From Gordionus sp. m RMFG-2023 (lineage: Eukaryota > Nematomorpha > Gordioida > Chordodea > Parachordodidae), in NCBI RefSeq assembly GCF_954871325.1, contig NC_088776.1:22616508-22680507 (forward strand): DNA of 64,000 nucleotides, read 5' to 3'. Shown piece by piece: positions 13,242-26,400 of this stretch; the first letter of the stretch is position 1; every line of letters starts with the position of its first letter. Under the pieces are notes generated by a model. It saw only the letters and a program-made list of their open reading frames with translations. It searched no databases and was not told the origin of the DNA. The translations under genes and the position numbers were made by a program.

Positions 13242-13696
13242 GGTTTCACCGACAGGGATGGTGTCTACTCCCTAATGTTTTAAGGACCACTGCCTTCCCC
13301 AATATTCTAGATCACACCTTCTAGGATTTATAGACCAATATTTTAGCCTCAGATTCTAACCATATCCATAACAAAAAATTTAATTTATTATTTTAGTTAT
13401 CAAAATTTCCTTTTTTTAATCATTGATAATCTTTAAAATGAAAAAAATTAAATTTTTTTATTCCCAAAAATACAAAATAAATGTAACATATTTATAAAAT
13501 AGCGATATATTTTCTTCTATTATTATGATTAATTTTATAATAGGTTTATAAATTAATTATATAATCCATTAATTAGTTCTGAGCCATTCTTTTAGAAATA
13601 TAATTTTAGTGATTTTTTTAAGAAATAGATTAGAAATCCTTTTAAATTGAAATCGTTTTAATTAAGAACTGCAATAATTAAAAAAAAAAATATTAG

Positions 13697-13943
13697 CATC
13701 AATGTGTTTTTTTTCTACTTATAATCATTTTTTAGAGCGTTTTTTAAAATTTACAAATCTGATTTTAACAGAAATGCATTCCAGCATGTTAAAAAACCCT
13801 CTGTGGTTTTTTCTAAGAATTTTACAACCTAAAATAATTTATATCTTAAAGTTAATAGTAAAATTATTTCAGGTAAAATCAGATTTTGGAATTTAAAAAA
13901 CACTCTCAAAAAAGGATTTAAAGTTAAAAATAACACATTGATG
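13697..13943. mobile_element. Short MITE with CATCAATGTGTT ends
   Basis: The 247-bp segment starts CATCAATGTGTT and ends AACACATTGATG. It contains an internal inverted pair around AAATCTGATTTT/AAAATCAGATTT, also seen in the larger MITE at 35943-36585. Superfamily not clear; no convincing target duplication. Confidence 0.55.
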
Positions 13944-13962
13944 GATACCCTTTAATGGTTAA

Positions 13963-14306
13963 CGGTGCATATATACACCACATACTATCTATCATTTTTA
14001 AGCAGTAATTTTTATTATAAAAAATAATTAAAAAAAACGTTTTTATATAGTTCAGACAATGTACTTAAAAACTAGAAGAAAAATATGAAAAAAATATTTT
14101 TGTCCCTAAGAAGTCCTCAAACAAGGCTAATTTATGAGTTTAAAATGCAAAGTCTTCCACGAGTATTGTATGAAATTATTTCGATGAAAACTAGTGTGTA
14201 TATTTTTTTTAAGATATATCAATAATTATCAATCATTTTTGAATATTTAAATAATTAAAATTTAGATAGGTGATCATATAAAGTTGACTGGTGCATAAAT
14301 GCACCG
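13963..14306. mobile_element. piggyBac-like MITE
   Basis: Ends CGGTGCATATATACACC and GGTGCATAAATGCACCG are inverted. The left flank is TTAA (13959-13962) and the right flank TTAC, one change from the TTAA target site used by piggyBac elements. The 344-bp body has no open frame of note. A piggyBac transposase remnant exists at 22168. Confidence 0.6.
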
Positions 14307-14399
14307 TTACCCATATAGCATTATATAATTTATTTAAAAATTCAAACAAAACAAATTTAGCATAATTAAATATAATTATTTTTATTATATCTATAACCA

Positions 14400-14590
14400 G
14401 TACCGTCATTAGAGGGGGGGGGGGTGATTGTAGGGTCTAGAGCCCTCTGAAAATTTTAAAAAATTTTTATACCCAAAAAAGGTCATTTTGAAAATGGTAG
14501 ATTAAAAAAAGGTCTTTTGAAAATAATTCTAAAAAAATTTGAGCCCCTTGAGATTGTAAAGGCTAGTCACTCACTCCCCTGCCAAAAATG
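14400..14590. repeat. Repeat end with poly-G tract, related to 41560-41705
   Basis: Contains CCAGTACCGTCATTAGAGG followed by a G homopolymer, then (A)nGGTC(A/T)TTTTGAAAAT repeats and GAGCCCCTTGAGA. The reverse complement of 41560-41705 has the same arrangement (GGGGCATAAGTCC, AAAATGAC repeats). Probably terminal parts of a hAT-type element; boundaries uncertain. Confidence 0.4.
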
Positions 14591-17500
14591 AATTCTTCTT
14601 TATTCTATTTTTTCGATTCATAGTTAACATATCAAAGTTATTTGAAATCAAATACGAAATGAAAATTCCTTTTATTGTTATTTATTCTATCAAATTATAT
14701 GAAATTATTCGTAAATATTCGATCCATAAATATACGAAAAATATTTTATTTTATTTTTAAATAATTCATTTAATTTTTCTTATTATGCACCTGTTTTGTC
14801 AATTCAATCAATAAAAAAATTAAATATTTAGACAAAATATTTTAGTGGAATTTTCATTTATTAACCATCTATTATTTTCATAATTAATTAAAAAATTTAT
14901 TCTAACAATTGAATGATTGTTTGCTCAACTTTTTAAAGAGGAACCAATTAAGGAAAGAGATAAAGTTACAATTCCACCAAACACCCTGCAAATAGTGGTA
15001 AAGAAGATTTCGACGAAAAGATACTGCTGGTGGATCAGAGATTCATATGAATTTCTAAAACTATCTTCTACAAGAAGATATAAAAATTTGTTTTCTTTAA
15101 TCTACTAATAAATAGTGATTTTTTGATGAAATTATATTCAAAATAATTAAAATAAGAAAATATGAAATAGTTAATATTTATTTCGCTAGATGGCGTATTT
15201 AAATTTTCTTCCATTTTTTAAATATTTTTGGATGATAGACAAGGTTAGGGTTAAGCAGAGATGTATTGCCGGAGAGGGCTAAGGGTAGTATTTGTTTTGG
15301 AATTTTTAACCCCCTTTCCAAATGAAATTTGAATCCTATCTTTAATATAATGTTATAAAATTTAAAATTTTTGTTTTTTATTTCCCCTTTTATATTTTTT
15401 TGTAGCCAGAAGGTGCTTATATAGCATAGAAGATAGAGAAGATAAAAGATATGTTTTTCAATATTTTTATTTTCATTTTATATTTGATTATCATTTTTTA
15501 ATTGATTTTCAAATAAAATAAAAATTTTCATTTAACTATTTTTTGGACCTTAAAAAATTCGGGATAATAAAAGATAAATTTTTTTAAAAAATATTAATTA
15601 TATTAAATATCAAATCTAAAATACATTAAAAACAGTGCTGGTTGGATAAGAAAATCCGATGACTATCAACAATGATAACAGGTTTGTAACATTTTTACTT
15701 ATTTCAGTGATGCCTCCTCAACGGGAGCGACGGGGCTCTTGGTCCATTAAAGTATTCTATACAATAAACATAATTGATCCATTAATATTTTAAACATCCA
15801 AATTTCTTTAAAAAAATTTACAATCCCCATGGAAATTTTTATAGGTCGCTGCTATACTTAAAGCATAGAATAGAGATCTACAAAGCACGGCTCGAATTTT
15901 TTTGCCCAGCCGGTATAATTTTAAATAACTTACCCGGCCCAGCTAGGCCGAATAAAATTTTACGAAAAGAACCTCACGGCTCAATCCGCTAAATTTATTT
16001 ATACGAATTTTTCGGCCATCACATTTTTAATACCTATTTCTAATTCTTTTCTAATATCAATTAAGGCTCATATATCTTACCTCTATGGCCATCTATTTCG
16101 TTCTAAAACAACAGTTAAATCAATTGTGTATAATGGTAATGTATATTTGTAATTATGGCAGATCAGATCATAAATAACTTGTTTAATTTTTTGTGAATTT
16201 GCTACATTATTTATAGATCAGACAGCTCTTAAAATACAAATAAACCGATTGTGATTTATTTTCAAATATAATTAATCAAAATCAACATATTACCCATAAT
16301 TTAGTGATGATCACTATATGTTCACCCTTAGGCAATAATTGGGGAATGTTTAATTAAAAAAAGGATTTGATCCCTTTAATTTTTAAAACTTATTAAAAAA
16401 TTTTGTATGAAAATTTCTTCTATTAATCAAACAAATTCTACGTTATAAGACATTTTCAAGATTTACATGATATTTTAATATAATATACGAAGTTTATTTA
16501 AGCTAAGCCGGATAAAATTTTACTAGGTTATAACATTATAAGTAAAAATTGAAAATCGATTAAAAATCCAAAAATAAATAAAAATAAATTTTTAAGAAAG
16601 AAATTATTATATTGAATGTGGCTTTTAATTTAATTATATATATGGTATTAATCAAGGTTAAGACTATTTTTGAACGAAGTCAGTATAACATAAAAATTCT
16701 AAAACAATAATATTTATATTCGAAAAATGATCCTAAATTATAAGCTAGAAACTCAATATTTAAATTTGTCGAAAGTTAAAAAAATATTATTAGGATGTTA
16801 TAAAAAATTATTATATCATTTTAATAAAATAAGGTCCTTAGGTCTATTTGTTTTCATAATGATGTGCCAATTTTTTTCAAATGAGGATCAATAAAATTTG
16901 TTAAGGAGAATAAAAAATCATGATATTTCACAATACTAATTTATATAATTTTTAAATTCAATCATCGCTTTTAAAAATATTTTAATCATCTTTCTAGCTG
17001 ACATTTCTGAATCCGTAATAGAAAAGAATAAAAACATTTATGGTTTGGTTCAATTATAAAAGAACTTCTTGATGATAATGTTAAAAAATGATTATATTTA
17101 CTGTTTTAAATTTCCTATATTTTATCATTAAACATTATTATACTATATTATAATTGGTGCCAAACATTACCGTAACTGGAGGAAGAGGATAAATATTTTT
17201 TTAAAATAATGACTACAATAGAAATTTTTAAGAAAAAATCGCTTTTTTCCTTAGAAAAAGAAAAACCTCCCAAAATTATAAAGATGTCATCCAGCCAAAA
17301 TTTCTCAAATAGGTTACCTAAAAATATCATTTATGATGGAAACTCAAAAGCCTACCACCTTCTTACGAAAATCCTGAGTGGTATTTTAAATATCGCTGCA
17401 TCTCTGGATTTTTTAAAACTATAATCTGTAACTATGCTAAGATTCTGTTTTTGTTATTAGGCCCCCTTCTACTATTTTGATATTAAGGAACACACCCAAA

Positions 17501-17890
17501 ATCTCAAATTACCAGGTATTGTATACCGCTCTGAATGCACGTTTGACTTATATTCAATTATAAAACTTATATTCATTTTTTTACCCTTAATGTATACATA
17601 GTATGCTTTAAAAGGAATGTTCAAAACATATTTAAAAAACATTATTTATGATCATATGTCTATTAAAAAAATATTTTCTTATGATTTAAATTTACCAATT
17701 TTTAAAAAATTCTAATTTCCGGCTAAGAAAGAAATTCGATTATATTTAGTTTAATAACTTTTATTCTATTCAATTTTAATTGCTAAAATTTGAATATCCT
17801 TAAATGTAAGCTTTTAGATAATCCATAGAGAATATGTAACATTTTAAAATTAATTTATTTAAAATTATTTAATGCACTTAATGACACATG
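14591..17890. other. AT-rich intergenic stretch
   Basis: Two small + strand frames (14917-15108, 17209-17424) have no recognisable homology, and a GC-richer patch near 15710-15745 has no clear exon context. Apart from the GGCC-rich repeat at 15871, I see nothing that I can name. Confidence 0.4.
15871..16010. repeat. GGCC-rich repeat fragment
   Basis: Starts TAGAGATCTACAAAGCACGG and contains CCCAGCCGG and CCCGGCCCAGC blocks, as in the other GGCC-rich copies. The right end is not recognisable. Confidence 0.5.
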
Positions 17891-17907
17891 AATAATGTAA
17901 TCAATGT

Positions 17908-20900
17908 TTTTTTTTCTCTTTAGCTTTCACCTTTTCTAGTGGTATCCTTCAACATCTCTCTCCACTTTATGTTATTCATACAATCTCTTTTATCTATTTT
18001 ATACTTCTTTATATTGGCTCTAACTTTATGGCCCCATTGAAGTTTTGGCCTTCCTCTTTTACGTTTGCCCATCACTTCCAAACTCTCAACTTTATTTCCT
18101 ATGTAGTTCATAGGCCTTCTCATTGTGTGCCCATAAAGTCTGTTTACCATTAACTTAGTCTTAATGGGCACTACCTTTAAACTACTTAGTATTCTTGTAC
18201 TGCGCACTTTATCCTTTCTTGTTGCCCCAGCAATCATCCTCAGCATTCTCATCTCCATAGTTTATAGACTTCTCTCGTCTGATTCTTTGGTTGGCCATGT
18301 TTCCGAACTATAGAATAGTTGGTTGTACTATGGAACTGTAAATTTTTCTATTTAATTTGTGTGGGATTCTTTTGTCAAATAGCACTCCAGATAAAGATCT
18401 CCACTTTAACCACCCTTGATTAATTTTACTCTTTATCTCTTTTATACTCTCTGTTTCATCTCCTCCTATCACCATATACTTCTTCTTTTCTCTATTTACT
18501 TTTAGTCCGTGCTTTTCTAGAATATTTATCCAACTCACTAATCTTACTTTCATTTCATCCTTGGATTCGGCAAGTATCACAATATCATCTGCAAATATCA
18601 TATTCCACGGGACTGTTTGAGATATAGACTGTGCTAATACATCTATTACTGTAATGAAGAGAAGTGGGCTGAGAGCCGACCCTTGATGAACTCCTTCGGC
18701 TATTGTGAAGCCTGCCTGTTGTGCTACGGACCATTGTTGTATGGCCGATATACATATCTTGTATTATTCTTATATATTTTTCGGGAACCTTTTTGTGGCG
18801 TAGCGCCCACCAGATAAGTTTTCTTTGGATTCTATCGAAGGCCTAGATCGAGAAAGACCATGTGTAGCTTTTTGTTCTTTTCCCTGTATTTTTCACTCAT
18901 TTGCCTAATTGCATGGATAGCATCAGTTGTTGATCTTCCAGGCATAAAGCCAAACTGAGTCTCTCCTATTTCGATTATGTCTCATAATCTTTTTTCTATA
19001 ATTTTTTCGTATCGTTTTAGACAGTGTGACATTAGTTTTATGCCCCTGTAATTTTGACAATTGTGTGGATCCCCTTTATTTTTGAAGATAGGAACTAGAT
19101 AGCTCTGCCTCCATTTTTGGGGAACCTCTTCATTTCCAAGTATTTTATTGTACAAATTTATGAGGAGATGTATTCCATCATCTCCTAGTGCTTTAAAGCT
19201 TTTTATTGGAATATCGTCTGGACCTCTAGCTTTGTTCTTTTTCATATGCTTGAGGCATGTGATTATTTCTTGTTCTGTTATTGGTTGTACATTTGACATG
19301 GGGAGTGTTCGTCTAGATGTAGTATGTGGGGATAATTAAAATTTTTTTAAATAAAATTATTGTTATTTAAAAATATCAAGCATACATTTATTAGGACTAA
19401 TAACTATTTCTAATATACAAATTTAAATTAATATGAATTATAAAAAATTAAATATATAAACCGATATATAAAAATAAATTTGATTTAAAAAATATTAAAC
19501 GAATATAACCGGCGGCATATAAAGACTTTAAATAAATCTGAATTATAAAATATTAAGTGGATATAACCAGGATATGATGACTATAAAATAAATAATACAT
19601 AATAGAAATTTAAACTTTTTTGAGCTTTTAAAATTTATATATAAAGTATAAAAAATCTAAATGTTGGAAATATGAATAATTATATTTTTTATGTAAAAGA
19701 AAAATATATAAGACATTAAAAAATGATAGCACAAAAAATATTATAGAAACATTATATTTTTATTATGTAAAATCCAATCTTCTTTGGGAGGGAGCTAATT
19801 TTTCAATTATCTCATCCGTGTTTGGCGTCAAATGATTCAAAAGGGCCAGACCATTCAACCTACTTTCAGAAGTTGTACTTCTTAGGTACGTTTTTAATCT
19901 TCTTAAAGAAGAGAATGTTCTCTCATTAGTTGCAGTACTAATGGGAAGAGTTGCTAATATATATAATAATTTCAATATATTGAGAAAATAATCTAAAAGA
20001 TGTTTGAAATGATGCAAAGCATCATAGCATTTTTTGGGACTATATCAACCATAGTTAATCTTTTATACCATAGTTGGCATTCAGCTAATAAAGCATCATG
20101 AGATACATTAATGTCTTCATGATAAAAATCTTCCAAATATTTTATTTTTTTTCTATCACCATCTGAAAAAGGTTCAGAGGGCTTTTGCGGAAGTAATATC
20201 TGCAGATTGATAAGTGTTTCTTGATAAATTAAAAACCTTTCATTTACTTGGGTTATAAATGTATCCAAAAGAGGTATAAAGACATTTATTTTATAATATT
20301 CTTCTATTGACCCTATATTAATATTTGGACGATAAGTTTGCCTTACTGTAAGTCGAGGGAGACAAATATTGAACTCGTATAGCTCTGCTTTTGATTCAAC
20401 ATTATCATATAAAATATGAAATTCCTCATCAGCATTCGCTCTAATTTCTTTGAGTTCTAATAAAATTGTCTCTGCTATTCTCATTATCTCAATCAAATCA
20501 ATTTCAGGTTTTTGAAAAGTCTTACATAAAATAGTTGTATAATTAAATAATTTATTAATACATTCTAATGCGAAAAAAAAATTTGGTATAAGTATTGAAT
20601 CCAGTAACTTGCTTGCTTCTGAAGAAATATCTTTTTCAGACATTGTAATATTTCTATAAGAGCATTAATAATCGGCTCTTCTAACTCGATAAAAGCTGTT
20701 ACTGCTTGATGTCGAAGACTACATCTTGTTGGACAAGCTTTTTGCAATTTTTTTCTCCTTATTGGGCAAGGAGTTTCAGATATAATTCTGTTCAAAATAT
20801 TTTGACGCTTGGGGTATCTAAACATCTCATAGATGCTAGATATTTTACCTGATATAAATATAAAAAATTTAATTTAATAATTAAAAACCTAAGCAATTTG

Positions 20901-22101
20901 ATATCAATGGTAAAGAACATGAATCCGATATTGCTAAGTTGAGTGAATGGGCAGCGCAGTGGACATATATAGCTGTTGGGCATTTTTTTTTAATAAATGC
21001 CTGAAGCCTATTGAATTGTCCACTCATTGCACGTGCTCCATCATACCCTTGCCCACGTATTATATTTATATTTAGCTATATTTTTTAAAATAATTATATA
21101 ATAAGATTAATTATTGCTTTTAATTTTTTAAGATTCACAAATATTACACCAGCTAAAGCAGACCCAGTCATGCTTGAAACAGGAATAAATTGGAGAAACA
21201 TTTCCTTGATAATGTTTTTATGAGTATCTACATATCGCGCTCACAACGACATCTGCTCAATGCCAGCAATGTCCGTCTGCCAAAATTGAGAAGCATGGGG
21301 CAGAATTGATTTCAACAATCAATTTTTCTAAAATGATATTGTTGCAAATATCAATTATCTCATTTTATATCCTAGGGTTGAGATAAGTAGCATTTTTATT
21401 GGTACTAATGAGGCTCTCCCTAATCCTTTAAATTTTAAAAGTCCACGGAAATTACCTTCGTTATCATTATTATTAAAATTTAAGCTTCCTGAATCCCTGT
21501 GGCCACGAAGTGCTAGGCCTTGCAAGCTACAATATAAAATAGCCTCAATAGTTAGTTTTATCTTGCCTCTATTTTCTTTTGCAATTTTAACCCTATTTTT
21601 ATCAATTATTGATGAAATGGGAAACATATCCCCCTTTTGAATTGATTCTTTTGAGGAAATCATCAGTTCACAGCTTTTGTTTATTAAATTATCATACTAT
21701 ACTTTTTTGCTTTTTGGCATGATTTTTTCAGCGTTTTTAAAAAAAAGTCTAATATCCATGACTAGAAATTTGAAAATTATAATACCGGGAAATTTAAAAA
21801 TAATAGATAAATATTACGCCACAAAGAAAACTTGAAAATGAAATTAATTGATAAAGTAAATTAGTAAATGAAAAAGGTAATAATATAAAAATTTAAAAAG
21901 AAATAGATATGAATAATTATAATAAAATATAAAAAATAATATTTTTGAAAAATATGTCCGGCATCTGCATTTTAGCTTGGGGGGGGATGTCCCTATGCCC
22001 CCTACGCTGCGTACGCCAATGGTATGTGGGGATTAAAGTTGAGAAGCTCCTGAAAATATTCTTTCCATCTATTCATTATTTCTTTTTCCTTTATTAAAAA
22101 A
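17908..22101 (-). mobile_element. 5'-truncated RTE-like LINE split by a hAT insertion
   Basis: A non-LTR reverse transcriptase lies on the minus strand. Just inside the truncated 5' end is MNRWKEYFQELLN (about 22040-22090). After the inserted hAT come NKARGPDDIPI, WRQSYLVPIFKNKG and NYRGIKLMSHCLKRYEKIIE (18982-19299), the active-site FADDIVILAES (18308-18601) and a C-terminal region with LRMIAGATRKDK and KRKRGRPKLQWG (17920-18258). This order is typical of RTE-type endonuclease/reverse transcriptases. The endonuclease half is absent. A 17-bp target duplication AATAATGTAATCAATGT flanks the unit at 17891-17907 and 22102-22118. The 3' end is A-rich on the minus strand. Between 18602 and 18981 the frame is interrupted, so the copy is dead. 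Confidence 0.88.
19334..22021 (-). mobile_element. DUF4371-type hAT remnant nested in the LINE
   Basis: Minus-strand fragments match ZMYM1-like hAT transposases. QGLALRGHRDSG and NEGNFRGLLKF (21355-21663) are the DUF4371 signature. A large middle part occupies 20643-19993. The C-terminal dimerisation motif reads ISTATNERTFSSLRRLKTYL (about 20017-19763). The right end has a G-rich terminus that, read on the minus strand, begins CATTGGCGTACGCAGCG. GTATGTGGGGAT occurs on both sides (19322-19333 and 22022-22033) and the LINE reading continues across it, so this marks the insertion point. The left terminus does not show a matching inverted repeat and may have decayed. Several frame breaks are present, for example between the 20565-20825 and 19993-20643 pieces. 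Confidence 0.8.
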
Positions 22102-22167
22102 AATAATGTAATCAATGTATTTTATAATAAATAGTAGTAAATGAATATAATTACTAACAATACAAAC

Positions 22168-22700
22168 CAAAAACCCATAAAATGGGGATATAAATTATTT
22201 CTCTTCTATGGTGAAGATGGGATTGTCTACAATTTAGAGGTATATACTGAAAAAATGCCATATGCTTCTTGATTTCCCTATGGTCCATAGATTGGCGTCA
22301 TTTATTCCTCGGGATTTAAATTTTAAATGTTCTTTGACAATTGGTTTGCAAGTCCAATATTATGTAGTGTTGGAGTGATACAAGCAGCAACGATAGCTAG
22401 AACAAGTCATTTACCGAACTGCACCTTCTCTAAGAAGAGAGGGAGTGGATGTTTTGGTACTAAAATTCATGGCTTAGAAGTGAGGGCTGTTAAATGGTAT
22501 GCTAATCGCCTAGTTCGCTTGCTCAGTACTTTTATTTGAGCATCCTCTATTGGAGAGAAGGAGAGATATGATAGGGGGAATACCAGAATAAGTGCTAAAT
22601 GCTCTCTACAACAACAACTATGCATATCTATATGGGACAAATTGCAGTTATTAAATATAAATTACTTTTTTCAAATCAAATTTTTAACAAATATTTCCTA
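22168..22700 (+). pseudogene. piggyBac transposase fragment
   Basis: Translated on the + strand, 22168 onward reads KPIKWGYKLFLFYGEDG and VYNLEVYTEK, then after two in-frame stops MFFDNWFASPILC, LPNCTFSKKRGSGCFGTKI and VRAVKWYANRLVRLLSTF. This order (KPxKWGxK, DG.VY..E.YT, FFDN, RW.DN..V.LLS) is the catalytic core of piggyBac (DDE_Tnp_1_7) transposases. A trailing ERYDR-like segment near 22563 fits the next conserved stretch. N- and C-terminal parts and terminal repeats are not recognisable. It starts only about 50 bp beyond the LINE target duplication. Confidence 0.8.
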
Positions 22701-23902
22701 ATTTATTTAAACTTTTTCTGGATAATTAATATGCTTTGTAGCTGTGTCATGGTTCATGTTATTTTTGAAACTTATTTCTGTTTAAACCATTCCGATTTTG
22801 AACGAGGACACCCTATTCTATTTTGTTTTAAGTGGTACCAAATCAAAATGCCTCTTTCTTTTTTCTGTTTAAGCTATAATGAAAAAAATTTTAATTTTAT
22901 TTTTAAAATATAAAAATGGCATTATTTTTTCTTTCCATTAAATTTTTTAAATTTATAAAAAAAAATTACTAAAGCTTAGCAAAAAATATCTTTGGAGGTT
23001 GCTGTTATATAAATGGAATATATGAAGGTGGCGTATAAAAGAACAATTATTATTAGAACAAATTTTAGACATTCATTGTTTTTGTTTTTAGAGAAGATTT
23101 GAATATTATACAAATTGGATAAATTATAAGAAACGATATTATAAAAAGGAAATTTAATAGGAACAAACATATTAGTTTCTATATTAATTTTTTGTACATA
23201 TTTTATATTAAACAATTCCAATTTCTTTTGTCAAACATGAGTCTGAACAAAGGAAATGAGAGGCGCATATATAAATGATAATTAATTATTATCTTGCCTT
23301 CAAAACATAAATCGCGCTTTTAATTTTACCTTGAAAAGAAAGATTAATATTTATATAATCCCTATTACTTAATGCAATTTTCCTTAATCTAATATTAAAA
23401 GGTTTAAACGAATTAAATTTACTTTAATGAATTCCTAATTATCTAAAAATTTATTTTGACTCTTAATCGTAATTAAAGCTTTTTTTTAAATATTTTTTTT
23501 TCCCTGGATAAAAATGGATTGGATCGATAAAATAAATAATGATGAAGATTAAACAGAAAATAAAATGTTTTAATTGGCGAGAAAAGTATAATAAATATAT
23601 CGATCGACGAAAGGATACATAATATAAATATTTAACATTTTTTAAAATATTTATAAAATTTTATTTTTTATGTTATGGGATAAAAAAAAATTCCTGGAGA
23701 TTATAACATAAGCAAATGATTCCTTTTCTCCCTTTTTGTAATTTTTTTTATTAAAACATTTTATTTTTTCATTAATTTCCGGAATTTATGTATAGGTGAA
23801 AAATAAAATTAAAATTCGATCTATATGTCGTATTCACTATAATATAAACTTATATAGGAAGATAAAATTTGATTTAAAAATAAATATAATGCATGTTAAA
23901 AT
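22701..23902. other. AT-rich region upstream of the glycosyltransferase
   Basis: Presumed promoter and 5' untranslated region of the gene starting at 23903. I see no convincing TATA box, initiator or upstream exon; the base composition makes such motifs uninformative. Confidence 0.35.
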
Positions 23903-25601
23903 ATGCCCTCCTTATCTGATAACGACATTAAATCTAAAGATAGCAAGGCAGAGAAAAACAAAAGGAGCCCTATATCTTATCACATTACTAACATTAAATT
24001 CGTTAACATTTGTGATCCCGATATCAGTAAACTAGATCAACATTACAGTGGTAGGAGTAAAATTAGGGGCGATAGAGCCATTAAAAAATCGCCAAAGGAC
24101 AATTTTGCAAAAGAACAAAACAAGGAAGAACAACTTCATACCTTACAAGATTATTCAAATGTTTCCCTTATTTCATCCATACCTATATCGAATAACCAGT
24201 TAGAAAAGGGACAAAAATTGTCGTTCATTATTGCCAAATATGAAAATCAACAAAATTTACTTTCAAAAAAAAACTCACACACTAGTGGCATCAAACCACT
24301 TCTTTCGGTCAAACATTCCCCGAATATCACCAAGACAGTGATAAAACATAATTGCCATCTTAACAAAAAATCAACAGCAAGGGTCCACCGTAAATACTTG
24401 CATCTGTACAACACTTTATCTTCTACCGATGAAGGTTCAACTGTTAACCACGGACGGCGATTTAAATCTCTGTTATTCGGGTTTTGGTCTCCCTTAATAA
24501 TAATCAGTGTATTTGGGATTCTGGTTATGTCGATCGCATTGCTAGAGATCCTGATGCTCCATTACGCTCAACGCCACAGTTTGGGGGCCAAACTCCGGCG
24601 TCGAGGTGATAAGGAATTTATGAGAGGTGGTTGGAGAACTGGGAACTCTGATTATCAATACTATTACGAAGGAGATGGAGATGATGCAAATGGGATTGAT
24701 AGAAAAAGGTATGTTTACAACTATGTGAATTATAATTATGACCCCACACATTCTGCTTCTTACCGTGAGGAATTTTTTAATGAGGGCGATAAAAGCAAGG
24801 CTGACATTTCTAATGAAGTCCAACGCAAATGGAAGGATTTGTCGGAATTCGACTCAAAATATGATTCTCACAGTTTTGTAGAGGCTAAGAAAATTCATAA
24901 AATACCGATTTTTGTAGGCCTAGAACGTAAAAATTTAGATGACAATCAGAGTGCCCACAATTTACCAATGTCAGAACGGGGTGAGGTTGAAATATATGAT
25001 GATAGTTTTATTAAGGTTAAAAATTTATTATTAAACTTCAATAAGATCCCCAAATATATGCCACGATTGAAATCAATCGAAAACACTATTTTGCCACTAA
25101 AATATTTATCGTCTGGGCGTATTGGCAAGTTGCAAATGTCAACTAATAATCCTTTAACAATCAATGGTCATAAAAAAAACATTTACTTAAATGGACAGGG
25201 AGCAGTTTACAAAAAGGATAATCCTAATGGGATGGTGCAAGAAAAAACAATATTTTATTCTCCTTTCCAAAATTCATTTGATGTTTTATCACTATTGCCA
25301 AAAGGTCTCCGCCCATCTATTTACTACAACTATTTGTTAATGCATCAAAGCTTAAATGAAAAACGGTTTAGGGAAATCATATTAAGTCAATCACAACTTT
25401 TTATCAAAAACAATAAAAGGTTAAAAACATCCATGCATCTGGGATACCATGACCATTCAATAATAAAAAATCAATTTATACCTAAATCGCTCAATTCTTC
25501 AATTAAATTTGCTCATCCTAATAAATTTAACATTCCTGATTACGGCAGCGTCAATATAAAAAATTCCAAAATACTCTGCAACTTTATTTCCGATTATTTA
25601 A
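23903..25601 (+). CDS. GT7 glycosyltransferase, exon 1: tail, anchor and stem
   Basis: This open frame from ATG 23903 is the longest in the window. About 566 codons are inferred to be used before a donor at 25602. Residues 1-189 are hydrophilic and Lys/Ser/Asn-rich. Residues 190-221 (starting LLFGFWSPLIIISVFGILVM) form one membrane span preceded by GRRFK, giving type II topology. Residues 222-566 would be the luminal stem, with charged and Tyr-rich stretches and no recognised domain. The frame continues to 25714 with a hydrophobic Phe/Ile-rich tail that looks like intron read-through. Splicing at TTTAA|GTTATT (phase 1) joins exactly in frame with the exon at 27973. Linking this exon to the transferase rests on position, strand, topology and phase, not on homology. 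It could instead be a separate single-exon membrane protein. Confidence 0.65.
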
Positions 25602-25857
25602 GTTATTACTTTTTTTTCTCTTTTTTTTTGGTTTTTAATATCCATTACATCCACATCATTATTCTGAATCTACCAATCGAATATTTCATTTTTCGAATTG
25701 TTCACGAATATTGATTTGGATTATTCTAATGATTTATGTGCTAGAATATTAATTATTATTATTCGATTCTTTTAAAAATAATATGCTCGAAAATATTTAT
25801 TGTTTGCTCTAAAAATAATAACAAACATAAGTTTTATTAAAATTAATACATATAAAC

Positions 25858-26081
25858 TAGCGTTGTTAAAAATCCCGATTTAGGTTGAATTTCAGAAACG
25901 GCTCAATTATGATTTTCGCCAAAATAATATAATGTAGGCCTCGAGATTTGGCAAATAGATTTCTAAACCTTCCTGCCATCTATGAGCAAAGTCTACAGGC
26001 TTACATAATATTATATTTGTTATAATCTTAATGGAACTCTTTTTTTAAATCGACACGAATCGGACTTTTTAACAAAATTAA
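25858..26081. mobile_element. hAT MITE, degenerate copy of the 31341 family
   Basis: Begins TAGCGTTGTTAAA and ends TTTTTAACAAAATTA. Internal stretches such as CTATGAGCAAA(G/A)TCT(A/T)and GGCTTACATA match the copy at 31341-31535. Lies in the first intron of the glycosyltransferase. Confidence 0.55.
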
Positions 26082-26184
26082 TGTAGAATCCTCTCATGCT
26101 ACATGTAGCCCGGGTCGATTAATAGCCCATACTAAATTATAATTCCCGCAACACTATTACGAACATTGTTTGAAAATAGAAAAT

Positions 26185-26400
26185 TAGAGATCTGCAGAGG
26201 TACAATTTGCAAGGCCCGGTCTGGATTTTTTTTCACGGTCCGGCCCGGCTTTTTTTTTTTTAAAAAAATTCAGGTCCGGCCCGGATCTTTTCAAAATATA
26301 TTATATTTATTTTTTTATAGCTAATATTGGCGATTTCAAATATTTGGTTTAAAAATATACGGCCCGGCCAGGGTATATTAGTCATACCTGGCCGGACTTC
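26185..26400. repeat. GGCC-rich dispersed repeat
   Basis: Left end TAGAGATCTGCAG, then CCCGGTCTGG, CCGGCCCGG and CGGCCCGGCCAGG blocks around an AT-rich core that includes TAATATTGGCGATTTCAAAT (shared with 1430-1612). The right end is degraded. Confidence 0.6.

Noticed and set aside
15700-15760. Possible exon after TTTCAG with MPPQRERRGSWS
   Set aside because: Short, no partner exon or donor that I can place, and no homology.
17209-17424. Possible capsid-like or gag-like fragment (LPKNIIYDGNSKAYHLL)
   Set aside because: Resemblance is limited to a few residues; no protease, reverse transcriptase or terminal repeats nearby.
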